A stretch of DNA of 64,000 nt, taken from the NCBI RefSeq assembly GCF_030247195.1, contig NC_080672.1, positions 368,954,271 through 369,018,270 on the forward strand, given 5' to 3'. This stretch comes from Topomyia yanbarensis (lineage: Eukaryota; Arthropoda; Insecta; Diptera; Culicidae). The position numbers were made by a program, and so were the translations under genes. Numbering within the stretch: the stretch's first letter is position 1; the number at the start of each line of letters is the position of its first letter. The notes beneath the pieces were generated by a model. That model did no database searches, was not told the origin of the DNA, and worked only from the letters and a program-made list of their open reading frames with translations. Positions 20,199 through 31,034 of the stretch are shown here, piece by piece.

Positions 20199-21170
20199 CC
20201 CAGCAAACATTTTGATTCACTTAAATAAGTTGCAATTTGATTAACTGTACTCTTAAACGATATAAATTGATTGTATAAAATGCACAGATCCCTTCTATGT
20301 GAACAAAAGTGGAGGCCATATACGTACAACAAATCGGTATAATAGAACTATGTGATTTACGACGAATTTTGATCTCATCAGAAGCATTATACAATCATCT
20401 AGCTTATTTGTTTATATGTGATCAACTTTACAATCACACATGAAGTTTTATGCAGCTTAAGGTCCCCAATGTGGTAACAAGGGGTATTTTTTTTAAAAAT
20501 AACATGAAAACAAAAAATCAGGATGAAATTTCTATAATTCTGTTATAGTTACGCCCACACTGGTAGATATATGTTTTTCATGGGTGAGTTTGGAGTTACT
20601 GGAACATCAATTATTAAATTAGCTGCTACGATTTACTTCCACAGTTTCGAACCTGAGATCTTCGTATTCTCAGCATAGCCGCTATGTACTCACCTATTTA
20701 TACACTGTCAAGCAACGATTATATTTGATCATTTTTATCGCTTTGTGATTACGATCTAAAAATACCATAATCCAACCTAAATATGGCCCTTCAATGATAC
20801 CTTCTATACCTGTCAAATCAAAACCTACATTCTTTACTCAAGCCATTTTTATTGCTCAAATATTGAACTAGTCTGGCAGAGAATTTGCGAAGTGCTATAA
20901 GGAGGTGACTATTTTTTTGAACGATTTTGCAGTTTAATCCAATTGCAAATTAATTTCTATACAATGTTTCAAAATTTCCGCATGTACAATTTTGTTTTAA
21001 GTTAATAAATAACTTCAAGTCAAAATTGTATTTCGATCACAGATTTGCATTTTATGTGAGCTTTTTACAACAAAACATAATTTTTACTTGCACTATTTGT
21101 AATTTTGATGTAGTCTGCCATTATCTGTAATTTATTGTAAACTTTTATATACGATTGCTGGTTTGCTGGG
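20199..21170. mobile_element. TA-flanked non-autonomous element, ends CCCAGCAAAC
   Basis: Ends are CCCAGCAAAC and the exact inverse GTTTGCTGGG, flanked by TA on both sides. The interior is AT-rich. Removing the element plus one TA rejoins the interrupted transposase frame, which fixes the boundaries independently of the terminal repeats. Confidence 0.75.
20600..20700 (-). repeat. Possible tRNA-derived SINE relic
   Basis: The minus strand contains CTCAGGTTCGAAACTG, a B-box-like sequence, preceded at tRNA spacing by TACATAGCGGCTATGCTG, an A-box-like region. It is degenerate with no clear tail. It lies inside the TA-flanked element. Confidence 0.3.
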
Positions 21171-21225
21171 TAATGAAGGTTATACCCAAGAAAGTATCAA
21201 AATTTTACAAAAAAGAGAATTAGCA

Positions 21226-22250
21226 TCGGAATAAGATATTCAGCTAGAAATAATTTTTTTTTCTAAAATAAACATTCGGTTTTGATGTATTATGTGTAGA
21301 TTTTTTGGTAACAATATTTTGGTGTCCAAAAGTTTAAAAGTTAGCCTTATTAACTATTATTTGTCCAACGCCCTGGCACCTTATCTGATTACAATCCATT
21401 AAACTCAGCTATGCTTTCCCAAGCAGAATATTTATCAGCAATTCCATGAAAAATGTTATAGAATCTCTTAGGAATTCGTAATATTTGGTAGAATCGTTTC
21501 TTATCGAAAAATATTAGACCCTTTTTTATGTCGTGATTAGGGTGCCTCTTTAAAATTAGGGTGCCTCTTTCTTGCTGAACCGATTTTCATTGGTAATAGC
21601 CTAAAAGAAAGGTTTTCTAATTACAGTTTTAAGAAAAAATAGAGAATTGTCAAAAATATTTGATTTTGCATGAAAAAATTACGTATCAATTGGTTTTTTG
21701 TGTTATTTACTGTGCGGGGTTTCAACGGCTCTATCCTTTTATAGTTTTAGTTGCAAGAGTACTTAATCCTACATATAGCATATAAAAAATTAGGTTGGGC
21801 TGCCTGGACGTTTCGCAGATAGATTTTTTTAATAAAAAATCATTGCACCGGAATATGTACACCACAAGTGCATGGACACAATGAAGACGCATGGTAGTTA
21901 ACCATGCATCTCGATCGAGTCACAGCAAATGTGAGTAACGAAATCTATGATTTACTTACAAGCTGTATGCAACATTCGTTTCTGCCTGGAAACTGTCCAT
22001 TAACGATATCGAATATTTTTCAGACATTGCAGATGCTGTCATCCCCTCGAATTCAAAATATTTTTACCGTGCGTCAACTTTGATTAGATATTCCACTTAA
22101 ACATTAAGTAGATTTAAAACAGGCCATATTTATTAATATTTTCTAACATGAGATGTATCGTAATTATAATCGAAAAGATAATAAAATATTTGAAGACTAG
22201 ATAATTTCTAGCAAGCACACAAAGTATTGGTGCATTCAATCATCGTTGTA
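21226..22250. other. Unassigned AT-rich sequence
   Basis: No gene or defined element recognised. A 15 bp phrase, ATTAGGGTGCCTCTT, occurs twice in tandem near 21537-21571. Confidence 0.4.
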
Positions 22251-22647
22251 CCCATAAGGGAAGGGGGGGGGGGTTGAAGGTCGATGGATGATGCAAAACC
22301 CAACCGTACTTTATACCGTCCAGTTGCAACCAGGTTAGTGAAAATTGGATCAGTCATCGTCGAAGAAACGATGTGACTTTAATTTTGGAATATGCCCTGA
22401 GTCCGGGACTTCCGGAAATATCGATAGTGGACAAAATATTTCAAGAATCTTTGATTAACCATCACTGGTCTAGACCTGAAACTCGAAGTAGATAGTATGT
22501 CCATTTCGATAGATTTGAATCTCTAAAATATTATGATTGTACCGGTTTATATAAGAAATTCGTATGTGACCGCAGCAACCAACCTGCAACTCAGGAAAAA
22601 AAATCAGATCTGAAGAAAATTCAATAGCAGTCAATGGGAGTATTGTA

Positions 22648-22811
22648 TTTTTTTTTTTTATTTCGATTATAGAGGTTTCAACCTGGGGGTCATTTGCATC
22701 TTTTTTCGGGTTAGAAAAATCTCTTTTTCAAAGATCTGGGTTGGGAATCGAACCCAGGTGAGCTGCTTACAAGACAATCGATTTACTAATTACGCTATGT
22801 TCGCCACCAAA
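22648..22811 (-). mobile_element. tRNA-derived SINE, copy 1
   Basis: Read on the minus strand it has a tRNA-like head with A box TAGCGTAATTAG and B box GGGTTCGATTCCCAA. A GGTTAGAAA...-type body and an A-rich 3' end follow, seen as a T-run after 22647. TATTGTA is repeated at 22641-22647 and 22812-22818 as target duplication. Same family and nearly the same length as 30859-31024. Confidence 0.75.
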
Positions 22812-22849
22812 TATTGTACACATCATTTGAAAGTAACTTGGTAAAAATA

Positions 22850-23164
22850 CACACTAAAAAAATCTGAATTTTATCGTTGACGTAATTGCAAACATGACAC
22901 AATTCAACGAACCGTAATTTACGAAATGATGGAACATTACCGTGCTTCGTTTAATTTTACATGAAACATATGCTTTACATGCGCAATGACATAAAATTAC
23001 ACTTCCTACCATTCAGAACAAACGCTGTATGTGGAGTAAAATTACATGATTTGCGAAATTAAACGTCATGTAAAATTAAAATCAAACTTAAAACTAAGTC
23101 ATTTTTGATGCTCGTATATGTCAGGGTCAGGAGACGTAAATTTACACTATTTTTTCTAGGTGTG
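22850..23164. mobile_element. TA-flanked MITE, ends CACACyTArAAAAAA
   Basis: A 315 bp element with TA at 22848-22849 and 23165-23166. The left end CACACTAAAAAAA and the inverse of the right end CACACCTAGAAAAAATAG match imperfectly. The interior is rich in GTAAAATTACAT-type motifs on both strands. Confidence 0.55.
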
Positions 23165-23681
23165 TAGAAAAAAATCTCTGAGATATAGATGTGACATGAA
23201 CTTGCGAACTTGACAAATCACCCGGGGACATCAAGATCCGATATCGGTAGCCAATATGGTAATTGGTCGTTAGTGACCTAGTCTCGAAGATCCAACTAAT
23301 GCTACACCCTTTCTAATATATACTACATCATTTGGGCATCATGGTGGTACCAGTTTATGTAGGAATTCGCTGTGTGACCGCATTCATCAACCTGACCGAG
23401 TCGACGAACTGAGTCGAATGGTATATGAGACTCGGTCCCCCGGGCCTCGGTTAAAAGTCGATTTTCAGAGTGATTGCATATCCTTTCTATACAAGAAAGG
23501 CAAACACACACATGCCGCTTGAAATATGGTAATGATTAAATAGCAACAAATTTTAGATGATGAAACAGGGAGATGATAGAATTGACAATTTTTTACGATC
23601 TGTATAGTATCAAACAAAACTTGAAACACTACTGATAGTATTGCCGCGATGGAACGAACGAAGCAGAATCCGTTACAGACT

Positions 23682-23782
23682 AACCAAGTAACAATTGAAG
23701 TTTTATAGCACGCTACAAGTGCAATCTAGGTTTAATGAGTGGCTATAAAACTACCATAAAACTTAAATTGTTACTAGGGTAG
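23682..23782. mobile_element. ~100 bp foldback MITE, copy 2
   Basis: Same structure as 7345-7445: AACCAAGTAACAATTGAAG at the left, TTAAATTGTTACTAGGGTAG at the right, and the shared centre GAGTGGCTATAAAACTACC. Confidence 0.65.
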
Positions 23783-24059
23783 TTAGAGAGTTTTGTTGCT
23801 CTGGCATTGAGCTTGAGCTTGTGCGACCACCCCTGGATAGTACTCCGGTATCGGTTTGAACTAGCTGAAGTTGAACAGATAAGAAGTAGATAATTATGCT
23901 TGGGAGTAGCGAAACATCTTTCAATGTGCAACTCCTATGGTAATCCTAAAGTGTTTATTGATCAATACAATAGATCGCGGAAGGAAAGGGAAGGAATGGT
24001 TAGTCCGATGCTTGCTTTTGCTAGAGGCCGTAAAGAGCGAAAACGAAATTATTGCGACA

Positions 24060-25200
24060 CATTCAACAGGGCATAACTTTTTTATCATTGGGTAAAAATC
24101 AACCAAATTTTGCACACTTTCTCATTGATGTGTATTGTTTACATGCTGTCAAACTCGAAGTCGTGTTTTTCGATTCAACGAAAATGGAGGTGAACCAACG
24201 CGAATCGAGAGAACAAATTCTTTCCAAGCACCTGGAATTTCCTGACCTGTCGCAACGGCAGTTGGGAAAAATGTTGAACATTCACCATTAAACCGTCTCC
24301 AGAGTGTTGAAACGGTTCCAGGAGCGGTTGACGTTGGACCACGGCAAAGGAGCTGGAAGAAAAACGGGACCGGAGAACAAAAAGACGGAGGGAAAGGTGA
24401 AGCGGATGATTAAAGCAAATCCCAACGTCTCAAGCCGTGATTTGGCTAAAAAGATCGGCATGTCGCAGAGCTACGTCAAGAATGCAACGAAGCGAGCTGG
24501 ACTACATACATACAAGGTACAGAACTTCCCAAACCGCGATGAACGGCAACAATCGACGGCTAAAACTAGGGCACGGAAGCTCTACGAGAAGATGCTGACA
24601 AAATATGGCTGCTGTGTGATGTACGACGAAACGTATATAAAAGCCGATTTTAAGAAAATTCCGGGGTTGAAGTTTTTCACCGGCAAGAGCAAGTTCTATG
24701 TGAACGACAAATTTAAGAAAAAGAAAATGTCGAAGTTCGCCTCCAAATATCTCATTTGGCAGGCCATCTGCTCTTGCGGACAGAGGAGTGAGCCTTTCGT
24801 GACAAAAGGCACAGTAAATGGCGAGATCTAGAAATCTGAGTGCCTCGAGAAGCGCCTTTTGCCGTTCTTGCAGCAGCACGACGAAGCTCTGCTATTTTGG
24901 CCAGATTTGGCATCATGCCACTATTCTAAAAGTGTCCTGGAGTGGTATGAGGCCAATTCTGTCCATTTTCTTCCAAAGGACATGAATCCGCCAAACTGTC
25001 CGGAGCTGCGCCCGGTGCAGCAGTACTGGGCAATGATGAAGCGGGAACTTCGGAAGAGCAAGAAGACAGTCAAAGACGAGAAGGACATGTTAAGAAAATG
25101 GAAAAAAAAACTGAGAAACTGGTACCGGATGACACTGTAAAGACTTTGATGGAGGGCATCAAGCGAAAATGCGTTCAATTTTACACTCAAGGCTCTTCTT
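24060..25200 (+). pseudogene. D37E mariner transposase, almost complete, catalytic E to Q
   Basis: Coding from ATG 24184 (MEVNQRESREQILSKHLEF), with DLSQRQLGKMLNIHH then a TAA at 24289-24291 inside the first helix-turn-helix. The frame resumes with TVSRVLKRFQERL, SRDLAKKIGMSQSYVKNATK (second HTH), CVMYDETYIKADF (first catalytic D), ending at a TAG (24829-24831). It resumes to WPDLASCHYSKSVLEWYEAN (second D) and NCPELRPVQQYWAMMKRELR. Exactly 37 residues separate the second D from the position of the third catalytic acid, which here is Q (VQQYW) instead of E. A TAA at 25138-25140 cuts the C-terminus. Upstream non-coding sequence 24046-24183 probably belongs to the element; the 3' terminal repeat is replaced by a SINE. 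Confidence 0.85.
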
Positions 25201-25204
25201 TACC

Positions 25205-25412
25205 GACACCAGAGAGGTAAATTCACTATCTGGACTAGATATCGATCCACCAAACTCATAGACCGGGGACCAACGGCTTTACTTCCCTTCCGAAGAAAGA
25301 CGTGACCACAGATTTTCACCTCAGAAAAATCTCAACGACCTCGGCTGGAATTGAACCCAGGCAACTGGAATAAGTGGCGGTCACGCTTACCATTCAACCA
25401 CCGGCGCCGTCA
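25205..25412 (-). mobile_element. Feilai-like tRNA-derived SINE
   Basis: On the minus strand: CGCCGGTGGTTGAATGGTAA (A box TGGTTGAATGG), GGGTTCAATTCCAGCC (B box), then GTGGTCACGTCTTTCTTCGG and GGGAAGTAAAGCCGTTGGTC as a tRNA-unrelated body. The tail end is ill-defined and no target duplication is clear. It lies directly against the 3' end of the mariner coding sequence. Confidence 0.6.
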
Positions 25413-28400
25413 TAGATAGTTTTGTTGTTCTGGCATTGACAATAAAGTAGCTGAATATACATTTCACTCACGCTATTCCATCTTTCGTTATATTGGTTCA
25501 TGACAATCCTTATTCTCAGACCACGTTTTCTATCTACGAGAATCAAGCAGCTATGTGGCCATTCTGTTAGCAAAATGCATTCCAGGAATCTTCAAACAGA
25601 AAGGTAATAGATCATCGCGGCCGAACAATCCCAATTTCTGCAATTTGGTCAAACAAGAGCGCGTGTGAATTAATTGAACGGAATATTAAAAAATCCAATC
25701 ATATTTCTTTTTGAAAATAGTTATGAGATACAGAAAAAATATTCTGTGAGGCTTTTGATAGACCGAATCTGACTTTTCGAGCCTTTCGTCTAACTCCTGC
25801 CATCATATTATGTGCAGCTACTTCGTCCTTTGTGCTTGTACGGTACAGAGCGTCAGTTTGTCTTAAACGGCATCTCGCTTCCAACAGCGGTTTGGGTTTT
25901 TTCAGGTCTTGCTTAAGAATGAATCCAGTTCTGGCATGTTGGGGGGCACCTTGGACACCACTTGCACGTTATGGATAGCAAAGCACATAATAACCATTTC
26001 CGGTTATGATGACAAATATGAAAAAAACAGCACGGAAAAATCGCGTTACTTCAACAAACGACGTTTTTCCCAGACACTCGTTCCCGAAATTTTCTAGGCA
26101 GATCATCCCGGTCGCAATGAAAATGTCGCTTTTCAAGCTACATGCTACAAGTTATTTCTTAGCGAACATCTACAGGTTCATATGCTTAAAAATGTCCGCC
26201 ACATTTCCCCTTCCGGCTACCGTACTCCTGCCAAGGACGGCGCCTTCTTGTCCATTCAGTAAAGTCGTCTACAGCTTTCTGGATCGCGTTTTGGTCGCCT
26301 TGTTTTGTATATTGTCGCGATTTAGAGTCACTACCTTGTTATAAGTTGACAGTCTAGCTAGTTTTTTAGCTCGATGCACGGTTGTAGACGCGTTTTATGC
26401 GTTGCTCCTCTAGCTTGGACGATATTTTGATAACGGGAGTCCAATCGGAACAACCACCGACTACCATGTACTTTGTCTTATAATAGTTGATAGTTAGCCA
26501 TTGTTTTAAATGACACGAACTCCTCTTCCACAGCGCTGCGATCGATTTGAATTATGTGGAGCATGCAAGCATGATGATAGTACTGCTCATTTGCACATCG
26601 GCATACTTAAAAAAAGGAATATTACATATGACGAAAACAACATCGCGACATACTTTTCTATCTTATGTTGAAATTTTACTTGTATTGACACGTAAAGTAA
26701 AATATTGTGTTTGCTTTAATGTACAAATTGGCTGATAAACTGGGGAGTTTCCAACGACGTGTATTTTTATATGCGCTCAAATGTAAATTCATGTGAATTG
26801 TGACGCTTCTTTTGTGTGCACCGTGCGAGACGTCAAACTACAAGATTTTTTCTAAATGTGAGATTTTCGAATTGCAGTAGAACAAAAAATTAGGAAAAGT
26901 TTCGTCATACTTCATCCAATCAATTATTTGTAATCTAATAGAAAGACTTTCATTGCAATTAAAATCAACACGCAGCTTTCAACAATACCACTAAGATCCA
27001 AACAACAAGGAAAACATATTCACAACCGTACCTCGACCCAGTCGTCTATCAGGTACTGACGAAGATAAGCCGGATAAGTTGGTATGGGTAACAAATGTCA
27101 ACTTCGGAGGTTAAACCCAATTAAGCTCCCTTAGAATGTAACTTGAAGAACTCCAGACTCTATTGAACAATGACGAATAAGCTTTAACGTCGAGAAAACT
27201 TTACGCGTGCTGAGAACCTGTGTATGCTTACTACCACAACCCAGACACAGTTTTTTTTATTTATTCATTGTAAATGTAAAAGATCTATGACTTCGTTAAG
27301 CTTATATCTAATCTGGGGTTGAAATAACCCAACTTAAAAAATCTCCTGAAACAGCATTTCAAACTTTCTTCGAAGAGTCGTTGAACATTGATAATTAGTT
27401 TATTGGACACAACTCGATGTGTGAGCCTAAGAGGGACGTCTGGTGTAAAGTGCTCAAGCCGAAGGTTATTTTGGTTTACGATTTTGTATACAAGTTAAAA
27501 ACGGTTTTTTTGTAATGTTCAGATTTATTTATACATTCATCGTGCACGAAAAAAAATATTTTCAGTCACGCAGAACCACACATACGAGCGTTCCAAGAGT
27601 AGACTCCTGATAAAATTGTCTGATACGGGAAATTCATAAAGCTTTGTAAAGCTTAGACTTGTAGTTAGTCGACGACCCACAAAAAATATGAAAAAGTTTG
27701 AGTTTCGGAAAATGGCTTCATGAAATTTTTAATCTCATATTTTACTGTTAAATTTGCTCACTTTTTTAAAAAATAATGGGGAGAAAAAAAGTTTTATTCA
27801 CTTTTCTGTGGATCATCGACAGGCTACACATATTGTGAATTCTCATAAAAAATCAAGTCAATTCGTGCATTAGTTCTTGAATTATCTTGTTCGTCAATTT
27901 GAAAAACGCGGTTTCGAGAAAAACGCTGTCCCACATTAAATTGTATCACGAAAAAAACGCTAGAGGTTCAATACTAAAAATGAAGCAGATAGAAAAAAAT
28001 CGATTTTTTTTGCCCGCTACACCAGACGCCCCCCTTAAATACAGGTATTTTTTTTTATTTATTTACAGCAAGTAAACTATAAACTAGACATATTAACTTT
28101 TTGCCATGCGGAGATTTTTGTTGAATGCTTCGATTTTTTACCTCGGTTTGCGCATTATGAACGTGGAACTATACTCTTTTTTCTGTCTTCTCGTTGGTGT
28201 TGCAGGTAGTTTTTTTCCTAACAGAGTTGAATGATAACGTCGTTATTTTAGCGCAAACTTGCTTGTTCATCAAATATAGTTGGTTGGACGAAAATTTTTT
28301 TTCGTTGTGCTATATGTACTTGTGCTTAGTACATTCGTGCGAGGTTTTTCGTAGAGTGTATATTGTTTACAGTATTGACACGTAAGAGACTGATTGTCAT

Positions 28401-28880
28401 ATGCACACTGCGTGGTCTGAGAATAGGCAGATTCAGGTTGCAGGATCATAAAGGAAGGAATGGGATATTTCAATCGTGTTCTCACTACTCGAGCTCCGTT
28501 GAGAATGCCTGTGAAAAATTGTTTATTCCATTCGGTTATACCGACATCGAATGTTTCTGAACACAGATAGTGCAGACTGAGAATATATTTTAGGAAGGTG
28601 GTGTTTTTGGACTAAAGAATAGTTCTGCATTTACTTTGGGTTTGTAGGTTTTTTTCTAAGAAATGCGACGAATTACGGTAATGGATATTTGGACGATTTC
28701 ACCTATTTTCGGTAACAGTAGTACTGATTCTTGTAACTGGATCAGTTGCGCCAAATTTCATTTTTCAAAAGCCAACTTCGAAATAGATTTAACGCAACGA
28801 ATATTTAAATTCAAAACCTTCCCCAATCATTCAATACAAAATTGACGGGATTTTCATGCAAAATCGAACGTTGTCATTTC
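25413..28880. other. Unassigned sequence
   Basis: No gene recognised. Frames of 60-112 codons occur, but without motifs. GATAGTTTTGTTGTTCTGGC near 25415 resembles 23788-23808 (GAGAGTTTTGTTGCTCTGGC), so a further dispersed repeat is present. Confidence 0.35.
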
Positions 28881-29870
28881 TCCTTCCGGAAGTCGCACTA
28901 GCGCACTGAGTGCACGCTGCACAGTGGCCGGAGGCTGGCCAAAACCTCAAAAATTTATTTTTGAAATATAGATATTTTATATTTTTCCTAAATTTCTCAT
29001 GTATTGAATGATGTATATTCGAAATTTTATGATCATTGGATAAGAACACGATTTTTAACACGAGTTTAAACGTACCAAAGTCAGGATTTTTTAATGATTT
29101 TCATTTCCGAAACCACCATTGCTCTGTTCACTTCAAATGCATGTTGCTCTTTTGATTTTGGTTCGATTTTAGCACAACTAGTTTCATTGTGTAGAGGAAC
29201 TAAAAAACTTGGTTAGTGAGTAAAATACATTTGGTAAATTTGCTTGGAACTATGACTTTTTAGTTTAAATATGTTTAAGGTGGTCAGATCAAAAATACTT
29301 TGTTCACTAATGTATTCTGTACAAATTTCGGAATCATTTCGGAACGGTCACATAGTATACATTCTATGTGAAATTACCTCTACTTTTCGAATATCATGGT
29401 CTCGTTCTGCGCCTAAGTGCGCAAAAAGGTTTAAGGAGATTTTGAAGCTTTGTTGCTGATATGGAGACACATCGTGTTTTGTGTAAAATAGTTAGACAAT
29501 CTACAGTAAACCAACACGTTCAACAATGGTTTTTAAGTAGTGTTCTTCATTTTTTATGATATTGTTGACATTGGTGAACAGTAACGGAAAATCTATCATG
29601 AAAACGGGATCATAGTTATAAGAAAGGTTCAATGACACTGTATGGAAAAATGCATTTAATATTTTACGACTTTTGACATCAAAAATGAGCTCAGCACCTC
29701 AAAATTAGCTTAAATTGTGATTTTCAGCCAAATTAGGTAACATTTGAGGTTTTGTCCGACTTTTGTTTGAAGAGCCGCCACTGTGCACTGCTCTGAAGAT
29801 CTAGCGTAATAGTCTTAGCGCACCGCAGTGGCTGCTCATTCAATGGGCCATTTGCGCGACTTCCGGAGGG
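28881..29870. mobile_element. Probable piggyBac-like non-autonomous element
   Basis: Inverted ends share TCCGGAAGTCGC (left TCCTTCCGGAAGTCGC, right inverse CCCTCCGGAAGTCGC). The right end is followed by TTAA (29871-29874); the left flank TTTC would be a decayed TTAA. The interior has no transposase. A solo right end of the same family lies at 52600-52688. Confidence 0.5.
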
Positions 29871-30260
29871 TTAACTCTACAGAGGCTAGTTTCAATTGAA
29901 AATTAACATTGTCAAGTATGTCAGGTAGTTTTTGTTACCAAAAATGTTAAAAATGATTGGACGATGATCGCGTGACTGAACAGCTGAATGCACAGTATGG
30001 ATGAGTGATGCAACGAATAACTACGATCTGGGCATGACACGATTCTTCAAGTTCAAACAAACCTGTCACCTTATAGCAGCTTGGGGTCAAATAACTAATA
30101 TATTCATTAAAAAAATATGTAAACTAAAAATATCAAATGAAATTATTATGTGAAGATATCCATTATGTGAAATATTAATTCCCAATAGGGAAAATTCGAT
30201 TTAATCGATTTGCGCAATAAGGCCACAAGATCCAACTTTAATTAAGTCTGATTTTTGTGT

Positions 30261-30664
30261 TTCGAATTCATCTCGTCAGTAACTAGCTCCAACTGGTTAT
30301 CAAGTCAGACGATGTATAATAGTACCAAAATTAGCACTAGTTAGACACAAACATATCTAAACAGTTCACACTACAGTTTAGCCAGTTCGCTTAACTGGCA
30401 ACTGACTTGTCCCGAATGATGTCCCGGGAAGAAAATACAGAAGCTCTGATTTGCTGACGAGAAAGCGAAAACGAACACTTATCTTTGGGTTAGTAAACCA
30501 AAGCCAGGAATTGCGCAATATTAATTCCCAAAAGCGAAAATTGTGTGTCGTGTAAGCGGTTTAAATATTTTTATGTCTAACTAGTGTTAATTTGGCTGCT
30601 AGTTAAGATTCATCGTCTAACTAGACACCTAGTTGGTGCTAGTTACTGACGAGATGAATTCGAA
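30261..30664. mobile_element. Foldback element with perfect 27 bp terminal repeats
   Basis: Positions 30261-30287 (TTCGAATTCATCTCGTCAGT onwards) are the exact reverse complement of 30638-30664. Interior arms carry further ACTAGTTAGAC / GTCTAACTAG inverted pairs. In the surroundings a direct repeat, TTATTATGTGAAGA(T/A)ATCCAT, occurs at about 30145 and 30684. Target duplication is not clear because the ends are themselves palindromic (TTCGAA). Confidence 0.6.
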
Positions 30665-30858
30665 TAATAAAAAGCAAACTTAATTTATTATGTGAAGAAA
30701 TCCATGATTCTGTTTTTGTATATAATTTCGAAACGAATTCTTTCAGATTGTTCGGTGTCAATGACAAGAATACCTAGACAGGCAGTAATGGTAGGTAGGT
30801 TATGGTTGCTTCAAAATAACGTGCACGGTTCATTTTTTCCGTTACTAAGCATGCCATT

Positions 30859-31024
30859 TCTTTTATTTCGATTATAGAGGTTTTAACCTTAACGTCATTC
30901 GCCTCTTCGGGTTAGAAAAAACTCTTATGAGAAATTTCTAACCCTATGTGCGGGGTCGGGATTTGAACCCAGGTACGCTGCGTACCAGGCAATCGATTTA
31001 CCAACTACGCTACGCCCACTCCCA
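30859..31024 (-). mobile_element. tRNA-derived SINE, copy 2, with 10 bp target duplication
   Basis: Minus strand: A box TAGCGTAGTTGG and B box GGGTTCAAATCCC, then GGGTTAGAAATTTCTCATAA and a 3' end AACCTCTATAATCGAAATAA. GCATGCCATT is duplicated at 30849-30858 and 31025-31034. Length is 166 bp, against 164 bp for the copy at 22648. Internal Pol III promoter boxes look intact here. Confidence 0.8.
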
Positions 31025-31034
31025 GCATGCCATT

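Larger units (their letters stand above)
19860..21225 (+). pseudogene. Second mariner transposase C-terminus, split by an inserted element
   Basis: A degenerate frame leads into ALNCPKIRSIEKYWAVVKRE (about 20040-20100), the conserved C-terminal catalytic block of D37E-type transposases with its glutamate intact (SIEKYW). VNDFKRRLRTGTASV and ENTIRKL follow. At TA (20197-20198) the frame is interrupted by a 972 bp element and resumes after the second TA (21171-21172) as MKVIPKKVSKFYKKEN and a stop. The corresponding segment of the third transposase (MEGIKRKCVQFYTQG) confirms the continuity. The N-terminal half is absent or unrecognisable. Confidence 0.7.
22300..23510 (+). repeat. Diverged copy of the GAAAGGC-ended repeat family, with nested insertions
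   Basis: Fragments match the arms of the giant inverted repeat at 45.6-50.8 kb: ATCAGTCATCGTCGAAGAAA, TTCCGGAAATATCGATAGTG, ATGGTGGTACCAGTTTATG and the end module GAACTGAGTCGAATG..., terminating TTTCTATACAAGAAAGGCAA. It is older and more diverged than those copies. A SINE (22648-22811) and a TA-flanked MITE (22850-23164) lie inside it. Confidence 0.6.
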
